Source: a virus. Taken from it: a stretch of DNA of 24,340 nt. Both the position numbers and the translations under genes were made by a program. The stretch is from positions 1 through 24,340 of the IMG/VR virus record IMGVR_UViG_3300031631_000025; one strand, given 5' to 3'. The notes under the pieces were generated by a model. The model was given only the letters and a program-made list of their open reading frames with translations. It was not told where the DNA came from and did not search any database. Shown here one piece after another: positions 6,654 to 14,221 of the stretch. The number at the start of each line of letters is the position of its first letter. Position 1 is the first letter of the stretch.

Positions 6654-7012
6654 TTAATGTCCTTTATATAGAATTTATTAATGGTGTTTTGATATTCTTC
6701 AGGTTGATTGCTTAACCATTCTTTCATTTCTTTTATATTGAAGATAAATACATCTGATTTCCACTTACCGGGCCAAGTATGGAGAATAACTGTACTATCG
6801 GGAATTTCAAAAAGGTACTTAGTATATCGTAAACAAGACACCATTCTGTTGTTTCTGTCAATGGCAATAAAGGGGGATATTTGTTTTTTGTAAGTAAACA
6901 TATATTTCTTAAAATAATCATCTAAATCCTTTCTAAACCCATCTTTGTTTATTAGAATTGGATTATGATTTATGCCCATTGATTTTCTTTTCTTTTCCTT
7001 TTTTCTAATCAT
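6650..7012 (-). CDS. Hypothetical protein with MIRKK-type basic N-terminus, 120 aa
   Basis: It begins MIRKKEKKRKSMG, one of at least five proteins here sharing a Met-Ile-Arg-Lys basic leader. The middle (SPFIAIDRNNRMVSCLRYTK then EIPDSTVILHTWPGKWKSDV) looks like a compact alpha/beta domain, and the C-terminal part is helical (MKEWLSNQPEEYQNT). No family is recognised. The ATG at 7012 directly abuts the stop of the gene before it, and its own stop overlaps the clamp start in ATGA, so it is co-translated with replisome genes. A role as a small replisome or clamp-associated factor is only a guess from position. Confidence 0.75.
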   Translation of the reverse strand: MIRKKEKKRKSMGINHNPILINKDGFRKDLDDYFKKYMFTYKKQISPFIAIDRNNRMVSCLRYTKYLFEIPDSTVILHTWPGKWKSDVFIFNIKEMKEWLSNQPEEYQNTINKFYIKDIK

Positions 7013-7359
7013 TAGATTTCCTTTTGGTACTGTTTGATTATGTTGTGAAGTTCCCTGCTTTTAACTTCACAGTTATGCCAACTATTAATAGTTCCCCCAC
7101 AAATACAAAACATACTGCCATTGTCTAAATTGTGTTCTATTAAACTACCTAAATAGTAAGATTCAAATCCAGTTGGACCGCCGTTGAATCTAACCACTAT
7201 ACCCCTATCATCAGTATGTCCTGAATCCAGGAACCGTATTGCTAATGTTTTTTCTACTACATCTGACCATTTACGATTAAAATACTTTTCCTGTACATTA
7301 CTCCATATTCCTGTTTCCTGTTTCCAATAACTAATGATAAAATATTCAGTAATCTTCAT
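7012..7359 (-). CDS. Hypothetical protein, 115 aa
   Basis: The start ATG overlaps the methyltransferase stop in ATGA, implying translational coupling; the SD is weak. The protein has a beta-rich first half (MKITEYFIISYWKQETGIWS), a glycine-rich stretch (VVRFNGGPTGFESYYLGSL), and a CIC pair with a later Cys (FCICGGTINSWHNC). No domain is recognised. Its close linkage to the methyltransferase and the clamp suggests a DNA-metabolism accessory role, with no direct evidence. Confidence 0.75.
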   Translation of the reverse strand: MKITEYFIISYWKQETGIWSNVQEKYFNRKWSDVVEKTLAIRFLDSGHTDDRGIVVRFNGGPTGFESYYLGSLIEHNLDNGSMFCICGGTINSWHNCEVKSRELHNIIKQYQKEI

Positions 7360-8468
7360 AATTCAAATTCCATCTTTTTTATAGTTTTTGGGTCACCTTT
7401 AAAGAATAATAATACGTTTTGATGATTCTTTCCACATTTCTTATACGAATCAAATTGTAACTGTATTCTAACAGGCAATGATCCTATAGCATTTTTAAGA
7501 ATAAACTCATTGTACAGCTTAACCCCACACTTCTCAAAGATTTTAATGTTATCCGCAATGAATCCATTATAAAACCCTTTCTTGTCCCTAAAATCCCCAA
7601 CAACCACACAGGCAAAGCGATTCTCTTTTAGTTTTCTAAGTGATTTGGAAATAATGTTACTGTATGTATCAAGAAAATCTTTATAGGGCATGTTTGATAT
7701 GTCTCGTTTGTCATCAGAATATATTTCCAAATCCCCATAAGGTGGGCAAGTAAATATAAAATCTGATTCAGGGGCACTGAATAATTGTTTTTTACTATCA
7801 CCAGCGACCCACTCTAAGTTAATGGATTTAGGTGTGTGTGTTTTGAAGATTAAATCAGCATTTTCTTGATTGGCTGTGATTTGTTCTTTCCGTAAATCAC
7901 AACCCCAATAATTATATCCTAATAATGCAGCAACCACCCCCCTTACAGAGCCACCACAAAAAGGATCAAGTATTTGCCCTTTCTTTGGGCAAAACCATTT
8001 ATACATTAACTCAGTAAGAACAGGATCGAAAATACTTGTTCCTGTTATTCCTCCAGTATTTCTATCAACAGCAGTGTCCCCAAAAACAGAATAACAACCA
8101 AGTGCTTTCTTTGACTTTTCATCAAAACCCTCATTATACTTTTTGGAGTTATAGTCTTTCCATACAGTTTTGTCACTAAGTGACCCCCTGCCTGGGGTGT
8201 TTTTTGCTGCTTTCTTTTTTGCCTTTTTAATAGCTTCAGCTTTCTGAAACTCTGACATATCCCCTATTTGATAAGTTAATGAACTACTACGCCCTAATTC
8301 AGATTTAATTCCAATCTTAACCCACCACCGTTTTCTCGTTTGCCACCGCTTGTCCTGGGTGTTTAAAATAGAAAAGGGTGGGACTATGTACTTATTAGCA
8401 ATAGCTCCACCCATGTCTTGTTCCAGTGGTTCAGAAAAGATGGATTCGCCAAATAGACTAAAATCCAT
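7356..8468 (-). CDS. Phage DNA methyltransferase (amino-methylating type)
   Basis: This 370-residue protein carries the SAM-binding motif I ILDPFCGGSVRG (166-177), followed by GYNYWGCDLR (motif II region), and the catalytic motif IV TCPPYGD (240-246). The motif I then IV order excludes the beta order. The N-terminal PPFSILNTQDKRWQTRKRWW segment and the IFDPVL-x-ELMYKWFCP segment before motif I are typical of a phage methylase family often annotated as a DNA modification methylase. The product would be N6-methyladenine or N4-methylcytosine; TCPPY does not settle which. No restriction endonuclease is adjacent, so a solitary enzyme that protects or marks phage DNA is the simplest reading. The SD AAGGAAC precedes the ATG. 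Confidence 0.88.
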   Translation of the reverse strand: MDFSLFGESIFSEPLEQDMGGAIANKYIVPPFSILNTQDKRWQTRKRWWVKIGIKSELGRSSSLTYQIGDMSEFQKAEAIKKAKKKAAKNTPGRGSLSDKTVWKDYNSKKYNEGFDEKSKKALGCYSVFGDTAVDRNTGGITGTSIFDPVLTELMYKWFCPKKGQILDPFCGGSVRGVVAALLGYNYWGCDLRKEQITANQENADLIFKTHTPKSINLEWVAGDSKKQLFSAPESDFIFTCPPYGDLEIYSDDKRDISNMPYKDFLDTYSNIISKSLRKLKENRFACVVVGDFRDKKGFYNGFIADNIKIFEKCGVKLYNEFILKNAIGSLPVRIQLQFDSYKKCGKNHQNVLLFFKGDPKTIKKMEFEL

Positions 8469-8475
8469 AAGTTCC

Positions 8476-9372
8476 TTATTTAAGTTTGTAAATGCCTTCT
8501 TTAACAGAAAGAATATCGAAATTAACTAACGCTTTTGTCATATAGGTGCAAGCACTTGTAGCCGTTGGGTTACTGGAACCCCCTTGTTCAACAAAATTAT
8601 CATCAGATACAGAAAGAAGATCAGACATTGTAAAGCCCTTTTTACCTAAACTTTTAATTGTTTCTGCAATTACATCAGGACGTCTAATTGCTGAAACCGT
8701 CTTTTTAGGTGCTTTGACTTTCGGTGCATCTTCAATTCCAAGAATTTTCAGCATTTTTGGTTTCAACTGACGGGGGCCTTGTAGTCCTTTAAACCCATCA
8801 AGTCCTTTTCTGAGTTTCTTAAATTCAGGGTGTTCAGCAACAATGGCTTTAAGTTCAACCAATTTTCCTGTTTGTTGAACAAGTGTATTAAGATCAGTTT
8901 CTATTTCCTCATCCCCAACTTCTTCTTTAACTTCCTTTTTTTCCTTTTTTTCCTTTTTAGTTTTAGTTTTCTTTTTAGTTTTCTTTGGTTTTTCTTCAGG
9001 TTCTTCTTCTTCATCTTCTTCAGGTTCTTCTTCTTCATCTTCTTCAGGTTCTTCTTCTTCATTTTCTTCAGGTTCTTCTTCTTCATTTTCTTCAGGTTCT
9101 TCTTCTTCATTTTCTTCATTAAAATCAGGGGTGCAATCTAATGTTTTAAACACATTAACTGTTAGTTCAGAAAGAGTTCCCATATCATCTTCTTCTACGA
9201 ATCCAGCAGCTTCAATGATTTTTTCTTTTAGGGTTTCAGCTTTAACTGTTTTCCCCGTTTTAATTGCAGCACCACCTTTACTGTCCTCAAGTTCACACAC
9301 ATTACATAAATCTTTAGCGACCTTGATTAAGTCACTACGTCCAATTTCTTTTACCTTTTTTGCTTTTGCCAT
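8476..9372 (-). CDS. Protein with acidic octapeptide repeats and adjacent Lys-rich block, 298 aa
   Basis: The start at 9372 (MAKAKKVKEIG) is fixed by AAGGAGAAGT upstream. A GTG further upstream at 9444 would lie at the predicted transcription start and is rejected. Residues 1-80 are ordinary and contain CNVC. Residues 86-127 are five copies of the octapeptide EENEEEEP or EEDEEEEP, and residues 128-150 are a Lys block (KPKKTKKKTKTKKEKKEKK). The C-terminal 100 residues look folded, with a possible winged helix (IRRPDVIAETIKSLGKKGFT). The charge-segregated layout suggests a flexible tether, DNA mimic or histone/SSB-tail-like module. It is the first gene after a strong promoter and leads the polymerase operon. 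The function is unknown. Confidence 0.8.
   Translation of the reverse strand: MAKAKKVKEIGRSDLIKVAKDLCNVCELEDSKGGAAIKTGKTVKAETLKEKIIEAAGFVEEDDMGTLSELTVNVFKTLDCTPDFNEENEEEEPEENEEEEPEENEEEEPEEDEEEEPEEDEEEEPEEKPKKTKKKTKTKKEKKEKKEVKEEVGDEEIETDLNTLVQQTGKLVELKAIVAEHPEFKKLRKGLDGFKGLQGPRQLKPKMLKILGIEDAPKVKAPKKTVSAIRRPDVIAETIKSLGKKGFTMSDLLSVSDDNFVEQGGSSNPTATSACTYMTKALVNFDILSVKEGIYKLK
8993..9117 (-). repeat. 24-bp tandem repeat, about five units, inside a coding region
   Basis: Each unit reads TTCTTCAGGTTCTTCTTCTT plus CATT or CATC on the plus strand and encodes the acidic octapeptide. Units differ mainly at the single base that swaps Asn and Asp codons, so the array looks recently expanded. The reverse-frame ORFs it creates are artefacts. 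Confidence 0.85.
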
Positions 9373-9446
9373 TTTACTTCTCCTTAATTTGTTTGCCTTC
9401 TTTACTTCAATTCGTTTACTACCATAGTAGACTTCGACATACACAT

Positions 9447-9473
9447 ATTATAGATATTGACTAATCATGTCAA
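9447..9473 (-). promoter_or_regulatory. Strong promoter candidate with overlapping dyad, upstream of the polymerase operon
   Basis: On the minus strand a perfect TTGACA (9468-9473) and perfect TATAAT (9447-9452) are 15 bases apart, shorter than the ideal 17. The -35 is half of an inverted repeat, TTGAC-ATGATTA-GTCAA, that could be an operator. Transcription would start near 9440, giving a leader of about 68 bases before the ATG at 9372. The surrounding 9373-9538 stretch contains no ORF. Confidence 0.6.
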
Positions 9474-9538
9474 GCACTATTTTAATATTTTCTTACATAT
9501 TTAATGGTTTTTTAAATGGTTGATTTAATGAAATAACG

Positions 9539-10132
9539 TCAAAGCCCTGTTGACAGGTAATAAGGGCAATTTTTACACCCTAACCGTACAATAGAACCCC
9601 CAGTGTTTTTTGTTACATCTAAGCACTCATTTCTGTTTCCACAATTCCACGCATTCTTGTCTTCCAAATCATGGTAAGATTCTACTAACTCCCCCATCCT
9701 GTAAAATTTACGTTTCTTAATCTTCGGTTGTCCTTTTTCATAAGAACTAGTGTAGGTAGCACAATTATGGCATTTCCCTACTAATACCTTTTTACCATAA
9801 ACATGCCACCCACAATTATAACAAATTTTAAATTTAAGTTTAATCGGTAATTTTTCTTTACAACCACAAACAACTTTATTTCTTATTTTCTTTTTTACTC
9901 TAAATACCAATATTCTGTCTTTTCTTATTTTATCAATAACGTGCTCAATCATACATTTTTTGCAAGCATAAATATTATACACTTTTCCTAATTCACAATT
10001 ACTCTTATCTATGTCTAAAATCCATTGTGGAACTTCCTCATTTGATATGTATTCTTTAATTGTTGTGAGCAGTACACTTACATGGTGTAAATCCTTTCTT
10101 GGTTTATTACTACTTGTGTTTAAATGATTCAT
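9539..10132 (-). CDS. Multi-zinc-finger-like Cys-rich protein, 197 aa
   Basis: The start at 10132 (MNHLNTSSNKP) is set by AAAGGAATTAAC; the open frame continues to 10255 but overlaps the helicase gene and lacks an SD. It contains six Cys pairs or clusters: CKKC, CGC, CYNC, CHNC, CGNRNEC and CKNC. These are arranged as two or three ribbon-like units, with basic sequence between them (IRKDRILVFRVKKKIRNK). This suggests several bound zinc ions and nucleic-acid or protein binding. It directly follows the replicative helicase (16-base gap) and ends the initiation operon. The helicase itself carries a CYNC-type insert, so the two could share a binding style. No family name is assigned. Confidence 0.78.
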   Translation of the reverse strand: MNHLNTSSNKPRKDLHHVSVLLTTIKEYISNEEVPQWILDIDKSNCELGKVYNIYACKKCMIEHVIDKIRKDRILVFRVKKKIRNKVVCGCKEKLPIKLKFKICYNCGWHVYGKKVLVGKCHNCATYTSSYEKGQPKIKKRKFYRMGELVESYHDLEDKNAWNCGNRNECLDVTKNTGGSIVRLGCKNCPYYLSTGL

Positions 10133-10148
10133 GTTAATTCCTTTGATC

Positions 10149-11717
10149 TTAATAAAAACTAAACAATATGGGCCTTCCAACTTGTAAACGGTGAGCTGTG
10201 TACACAATTTGGCCACCCTCAACATCCCTATCAACAATAGAATTGTATCTAGCAATCCCCTTAATCTTTTCCATTGGTGTCATGTTTATGCCAAATGCAG
10301 AAGTCACATGATCGAATTTTCTTTTATCTTCAGTGAAATTTTCCTTACTAAGAATCTTCTTACTAAATGATTTAGCATCAGCTTGTGTGGGTGCGATAAT
10401 TAGAGCATTCTTTTCAATAGACAATGCCCTTGCCCTTGCCCATTTCTTATTTTCTTGATCCCTAATAGATAATGTTTTGGTGTCTGTGTCAGGGGCTAAT
10501 ATGTCCATGTAATCAATTAAACAAACATCAATATGAAACCCCTCTTTTTCCATAATATCCCATTCTTGCCTTATCATGGACATAGTTAATTGTTCAGTAG
10601 GATATGTGATTAACCTCATTTTATTCAGTTTACGTTTAAAGTCTTTTTGTACCTTATGATAAACATCCTTCCACATCAATGGTTTAACAGGTTTTCTTTT
10701 TTTATACCAAATTGTTCCTTTAAAATTCTTATTTTTACTTTCATTGACCCCCCTTAAACAGTTATAACAAGGTTTGTGATTCTTTGTGGTGCTGACCCTT
10801 TCTTTTAAATCTTTCAGTGTTGTATTGTTACTTTCAGCTTCCCCCCTTAATTGTTCTGGTGTATAATTCTCAAAAGGATTGTGTTTACTTTCCTTTTCCC
10901 TTAAATCACAATCTCCATTTTGGTTATAAACACAGTCCAAAACAGGAATATAAAGTTCATTACAATATTCAGGTAAATCTGATCTCTTAGTCAACCATAT
11001 ACCTTGTCTTCGTTCTTGCTGCTTTTCTGACATATCACCACCCTGAAAAAAAGCAACATTAAGTCCTGCACTAATAGCCCTCATTCCCATATCCATTAAG
11101 GTGAAGCTTTTGCCGTGTTTTGATTGTGCTAATATGGAAACAAATGACCCCCTACATAATGTTCTGTTTATCATTTTTCCAAAAGGAGTATCACCGTAAG
11201 AAAATAAAGGTGTGAACTGATCTTCGTAAGTTTCCCTGATGCTTTTAGCGGAACGTAAAGGAATAACACCATCAGATCTTACTGTTTGAATTGGTTTGTA
11301 ATCACTTATAATTTGTGTTGCTTCATCTAAATCATTGTTTTCTAATTCAATTACAGCCTTTTCAATGATTAATTCTAATTGCCTTCTTTTTAAATAATCT
11401 TTAGTTTCATCGAAAAGAAAATCAACATTAATCTTTTTTTGATGCTTAGAAAGACTTTCAAGGGTAGCTTCAATTAAACCTGCTGAATCAGGATCAAGGG
11501 ATTCCATTTTGGATAGATAGATGTTTTGTATTTCTTTCTTTGGGGCTTTTTCATACTTACGGAAATATTTAATACACCAGTTACTTATACGCTTAGACTC
11601 CTCACTTTTAAGCCATTTAATTTTTAATAATGGTTCAATTCTTTTTAGATATTCAGTTTTTAAAATAAGTCCAGTGACTATTCTACGTTCAATATGTGCA
11701 TCACTTTTATTCTTCAT
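10149..11717 (-). CDS. DnaB-like replicative DNA helicase with Cys-containing insertion
   Basis: This 522-residue RecA-fold helicase would unwind the fork ahead of the polymerase. The N-terminal 140 residues are helical and resemble a DnaB N-domain plus linker. The RecA core has a divergent Walker A AQSKHGKS (197-204), Walker B DVCLIDYMDIL (397-407), the APTQA sensor (442-446) and a C-terminal arginine-bearing end. An extra segment of roughly 100 residues (about 255-355) sits between Walker A and B with two Cys pairs (262/270 and 317/320), absent from standard DnaB and plausibly zinc-binding. It is translationally coupled (ATGA) to a small gene upstream and lies downstream of a DnaC-like loader. 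Confidence 0.87.
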   Translation of the reverse strand: MKNKSDAHIERRIVTGLILKTEYLKRIEPLLKIKWLKSEESKRISNWCIKYFRKYEKAPKKEIQNIYLSKMESLDPDSAGLIEATLESLSKHQKKINVDFLFDETKDYLKRRQLELIIEKAVIELENNDLDEATQIISDYKPIQTVRSDGVIPLRSAKSIRETYEDQFTPLFSYGDTPFGKMINRTLCRGSFVSILAQSKHGKSFTLMDMGMRAISAGLNVAFFQGGDMSEKQQERRQGIWLTKRSDLPEYCNELYIPVLDCVYNQNGDCDLREKESKHNPFENYTPEQLRGEAESNNTTLKDLKERVSTTKNHKPCYNCLRGVNESKNKNFKGTIWYKKRKPVKPLMWKDVYHKVQKDFKRKLNKMRLITYPTEQLTMSMIRQEWDIMEKEGFHIDVCLIDYMDILAPDTDTKTLSIRDQENKKWARARALSIEKNALIIAPTQADAKSFSKKILSKENFTEDKRKFDHVTSAFGINMTPMEKIKGIARYNSIVDRDVEGGQIVYTAHRLQVGRPILFSFY

Positions 11718-11878
11718 ATTTGGTGTTCTTTTATGATGTCGAGGATTCCTTTTATTACCGAATTACATTTATTGCATTTTTCATAAACATCAATTTGTTC
11801 AAGTTTTATCTGTTCAGCCCCACTAATAATTACTTTTATCTTATCCAATACAATTTGGAGTTCTGTTGCTTTGTTCAT
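11714..11878 (-). CDS. Small protein with CNKC motif, 54 aa
   Basis: This short gene fills the gap between its neighbours with 4-base ATGA overlaps at both ends (11875-11878 and 11714-11717), strong support that it is real. The ATG at 11878 is preceded by AAAGGAAATGTT. The product begins MNKATELQIVLDKIKVIISG, is mostly helical, and has CNKC near the middle, followed by SVIKGILDIIKEHQI. A single zinc knuckle within a helical hairpin could mediate dimerisation or contact with the helicase, which it immediately precedes. No family is known to me. Confidence 0.72.
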   Translation of the reverse strand: MNKATELQIVLDKIKVIISGAEQIKLEQIDVYEKCNKCNSVIKGILDIIKEHQI

Positions 11879-12198
11879 AACATTTCCTTTATAGTGTTAT
11901 TGAGATTTTTAATAATTTCTTTGTGGTACTTAATACGTTTAAGTATGTATTGCTTGTATTTTATATTAGCTTCTTCAATGGTACTGCACAAACTATGAGT
12001 ATTTGTTTCTTTTAATATTCTATTCCCTATTATTGTTTTACCACCTAACCAGGATTTCATCCTGATTATTGCTTCTTTTTTTCCTTCTTGTTCCACTATT
12101 ACTTTTTGTACATCACCATCAAACTTATAACTAACTAAATATTTATAAATCTTTTCCTTAGTTTTTCTTTTTATGGTACTTTTCTTTTTTCTAATCAT
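11875..12198 (-). CDS. Basic hypothetical protein with MIRKK N-terminus, 107 aa
   Basis: It begins MIRKKKSTIKRKTKEK, a strongly basic leader shared with other proteins here. The rest contains YLVSYKFDGDVQKVIVEQEG, a short beta-sheet pattern, then a helix-rich C-terminus (ILKRIKYHKEIIKNLNNTIK). It is highly basic overall, consistent with nucleic-acid binding. The ATG at 12198 follows AAAGGTCAG. It sits between the helicase loader and the helicase and is coupled to the next gene by ATGA. The function is unknown. Confidence 0.75.
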   Translation of the reverse strand: MIRKKKSTIKRKTKEKIYKYLVSYKFDGDVQKVIVEQEGKKEAIIRMKSWLGGKTIIGNRILKETNTHSLCSTIEEANIKYKQYILKRIKYHKEIIKNLNNTIKEML

Positions 12199-12276
12199 GC
12201 TACTGACCTTTGGTTTAAAAATTAAAGTGGTACGGTTGTATCAGAAAAACCTAAAACGTAAACGTCAGGGGTATTT

Positions 12277-12924
12277 TTACACATAGGTTTGGGAATTTGT
12301 TTGGGTTTTTCTGTATTGTTTCTTAAAAAAGACAGGTTTACACATATCTGACAATCTTGATGTTGTTCTTTCATCAGTTTTGTCCCTTAATGTGTTTAAA
12401 TCAAAATTTGAAGTTATTATGGTTTTCATTCGTTTATTGGCATTATTGTACCTGTAATTTATTATCGAATACATTATTTCATTTGTCCAATCGGTACTCT
12501 TGCCTGAACCAAAATCATCAAGAATAAGAAAATCACTGTGCTTACACATATTCATTACTCTTTCTTCATAAGTTGTGACTTTTTCTGTTTCTGGATCAAT
12601 TTGAACACCAAAGGTAGGGTCTTGATTACTTTTTTTGTAAGATTGTTTTAATTCAATTAAAAGATCACTGGTATTAATAAACATTAATGAATGATCCATA
12701 ATGGGAATGTTTATGTTTCTGAATAAATTACAAACTAAACCCAAAGAGTAAATGGTTTTGCCTGTTCCTGATTTACCATAAAAATAAAGATTTCCTGTTT
12801 TATCTTCTTCTTTTATATTTAATTGGCTATAAGTTTCCTTCACTTTTTCCAAAAGGGTGCAAGGGATTTGGAATTTAATATTCAGAACATCAAATACTTT
12901 TATTATGGATCTGTTTCTTTGCAT
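12277..12924 (-). CDS. DnaC-like AAA+ helicase loader
   Basis: This 215-residue ATPase has Walker A YGKSGTGKT (49-57), Walker B FLILDDFG (132-139), sensor 1 TIITSNF (168-174) and an arginine finger in TTSRLSD (Arg190), the arrangement of the DnaC/DnaI/IstB group. Helicase loaders of this group place hexameric DnaB on origin DNA melted by the initiator. The gene lies between the initiator (12985-13866) and the helicase (10149-11717), like P between O and host dnaB function in lambda, except that this phage brings its own helicase. The ATG at 12924 follows AAGGATAC. Confidence 0.9.
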   Translation of the reverse strand: MQRNRSIIKVFDVLNIKFQIPCTLLEKVKETYSQLNIKEEDKTGNLYFYGKSGTGKTIYSLGLVCNLFRNINIPIMDHSLMFINTSDLLIELKQSYKKSNQDPTFGVQIDPETEKVTTYEERVMNMCKHSDFLILDDFGSGKSTDWTNEIMYSIINYRYNNANKRMKTIITSNFDLNTLRDKTDERTTSRLSDMCKPVFFKKQYRKTQTNSQTYV

Positions 12925-12984
12925 AATGTATCCTTGGTTAGAAGTAAATGGGTTAATTAATTTAATTTATTTAATCTAATTTAA

Positions 12985-13866
12985 TTAATCTCGTATATCT
13001 GTAGCTTCACCATACACAACATCTGATCTTGGTGCTGCCCCTGGTAATTGTGGATATAATACTTTTTTGGGCTCATTATCTTGAGTTTCTCTTTTAATAG
13101 CATCTTCTAACTTACTGAATTTTTCCCTAAATGATTTAGCACTATGGATGACAGGTATATATTTTTTGCCTATATTTTTACCATAAAACTTCAACCCATC
13201 ATTTACTCGTTTAATTATTTCTCTATGGGAAAACCCATTTATGTTTAAATCTTTGGAAACTAGTTTTTCTATATCTTTGGACCAATTGTTTAAATTTGAA
13301 TTAACATTTATTTTTCTATGGGTTTGAATTATATTAATTAATTTTTTGGTTAAGTTAATATAAGATTTTTGGATTAAATCTTTTTTCTTTGGGATTGTTT
13401 TTGTTTTATCTTTTTTTAATTTATTTAAATCAACTTTTTTGTTTTTTGGATATATATCTTTCTCTAGGTTTGGTATACTCTCTTTTGGTATACTCTCTTT
13501 ATCATTTTCTAGATACCCCCCTCTAGGATATCTACCACCCCCCTCTAGGATATTAACTACCCTAATAGTTCTTTTTATTATTTGTTTTCCTTTTTTATGA
13601 AGATGTATTTTTATATATCCTTTTTTTAATAATGAGTTAATTATTTGTGAACATCTGCCTTTAGATATTTTAGCAAATTTGCTAAAATGTTTATTAGATG
13701 CGTAGCACCCATCATTATTATCAAGGTCTTTTATTTCTATGAAAAAATGCTTTTCAAGTAAAGTAAGATTATCATCAAGCCATGTTTCAGCAGGAATAAA
13801 TATCCCTGTCCATTCTCTTACAGGTTCATCAGGATTAAGTTTTTTAGTTGATTTTTTACGAATCAT
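12985..13866 (-). CDS. Winged-helix replication initiator (lambda O / replisome-organiser type)
   Basis: The 293-residue product starts at 13866 (MIRKKSTKKLNPDEP), where AGGACGG is correctly placed; the open frame to 13890 has no SD. Residues 18-105 form a helix-turn-helix domain of the type seen in phage replication proteins: EWTGIFIPAETWLDDNLTLL, then GCYASNKHFSKFAKISKGR and IINSLLKKGYI. A low-complexity Lys-rich linker follows (106-165). The C-terminal domain ends in HSAKSFREKFSKLEDAIKR, close to the SAKSLR-KF-L signature of initiators that recruit the loader. The linker DNA contains iteron-like direct repeats and a long AT-rich tract, suggesting the origin lies inside the gene. It overlaps the preceding gene by 11 bases. 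Confidence 0.83.
   Translation of the reverse strand: MIRKKSTKKLNPDEPVREWTGIFIPAETWLDDNLTLLEKHFFIEIKDLDNNDGCYASNKHFSKFAKISKGRCSQIINSLLKKGYIKIHLHKKGKQIIKRTIRVVNILEGGGRYPRGGYLENDKESIPKESIPNLEKDIYPKNKKVDLNKLKKDKTKTIPKKKDLIQKSYINLTKKLINIIQTHRKINVNSNLNNWSKDIEKLVSKDLNINGFSHREIIKRVNDGLKFYGKNIGKKYIPVIHSAKSFREKFSKLEDAIKRETQDNEPKKVLYPQLPGAAPRSDVVYGEATDIRD
13472..13553. repeat. Iteron-like direct repeats inside the initiator gene, putative replication origin
   Basis: Two copies of the 17-mer ACCCCCCTCTAGGATAT lie at 13515-13531 and 13537-13553, exactly 22 bases apart (two helical turns). Two copies of GGTATACTCTCTTT lie at 13472-13485 and 13487-13500. Immediately on the low-coordinate side (about 13300-13460) is an exceptionally AT-rich tract. 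Iterons beside an AT-rich region within the initiator gene is the known layout of lambda ori in gene O. The origin assignment is an inference. Confidence 0.55.
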
Positions 13867-14221
13867 CACACACCGTCCTATAACCAACACATCCTGATTG
13901 TATTTTATAGTTTTCTGTTTTTATTTTGTTCCAGCAAATACCACAATAATAAGAAAATCTACTATCAATGGTGGTTTCATTACCATTTAGTTTTTTTGTA
14001 AATGCTATTTGCATAGATTCCATAACACTTTCTTTTGGGAGTGATTTTAAAAACAGATTGGTTGTTTTTATTCCATGATCAGAAAATATGTATTTTTTAT
14101 CTGAAAGTATCCACCACAATATACAACACTGCTCAATTGTGGTTGTTTGTTCATCTTGGTTTGTGCTTTGGTGAGTGTCTGATTGATTGATTTGTTTTTT
14201 GGCAGGTTTTTTACGAATCAT
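13856..14221 (-). CDS. Hypothetical protein with MIRKK N-terminus, 121 aa, first gene of the initiation operon
   Basis: It begins MIRKKPAKKQINQSDTHQST, sharing its first five residues and matching DNA (ATGATTCGTAAAAAA) with the initiator gene that follows. A hydrophilic linker is followed by a folded part (QCCILWWILSDKKYIFSDHG, ITTNLFLKSLPKE) and a Cys-containing end (YYCGICWNK and CVGYRTVC). No family is recognised. The ATG at 14221 follows AAGGAGATT and is the first start codon after the structured leader and promoter at 14222-14359. Position suggests a regulator of initiation or of the initiator. Confidence 0.73.
   Translation of the reverse strand: MIRKKPAKKQINQSDTHQSTNQDEQTTTIEQCCILWWILSDKKYIFSDHGIKTTNLFLKSLPKESVMESMQIAFTKKLNGNETTIDSRFSYYCGICWNKIKTENYKIQSGCVGYRTVCDDS

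Noticed and set aside
8830-9141. Plus-strand and alternative-frame ORFs rich in Phe or Lys
   Set aside because: They are read-throughs of the 24-bp repeat in the wrong frame; they lack SD sequences and lie opposite the acidic-repeat gene.
9372-9444. N-terminal extension of the acidic-repeat protein from a GTG at 9444
   Set aside because: There is no SD, and the predicted transcription start (about 9440) lies downstream of that codon.
10133-10255. N-terminal extension of the Cys-rich protein into the helicase gene
   Set aside because: The start at 10132 has a good SD; the extension is hydrophobic shadow sequence of the helicase frame.
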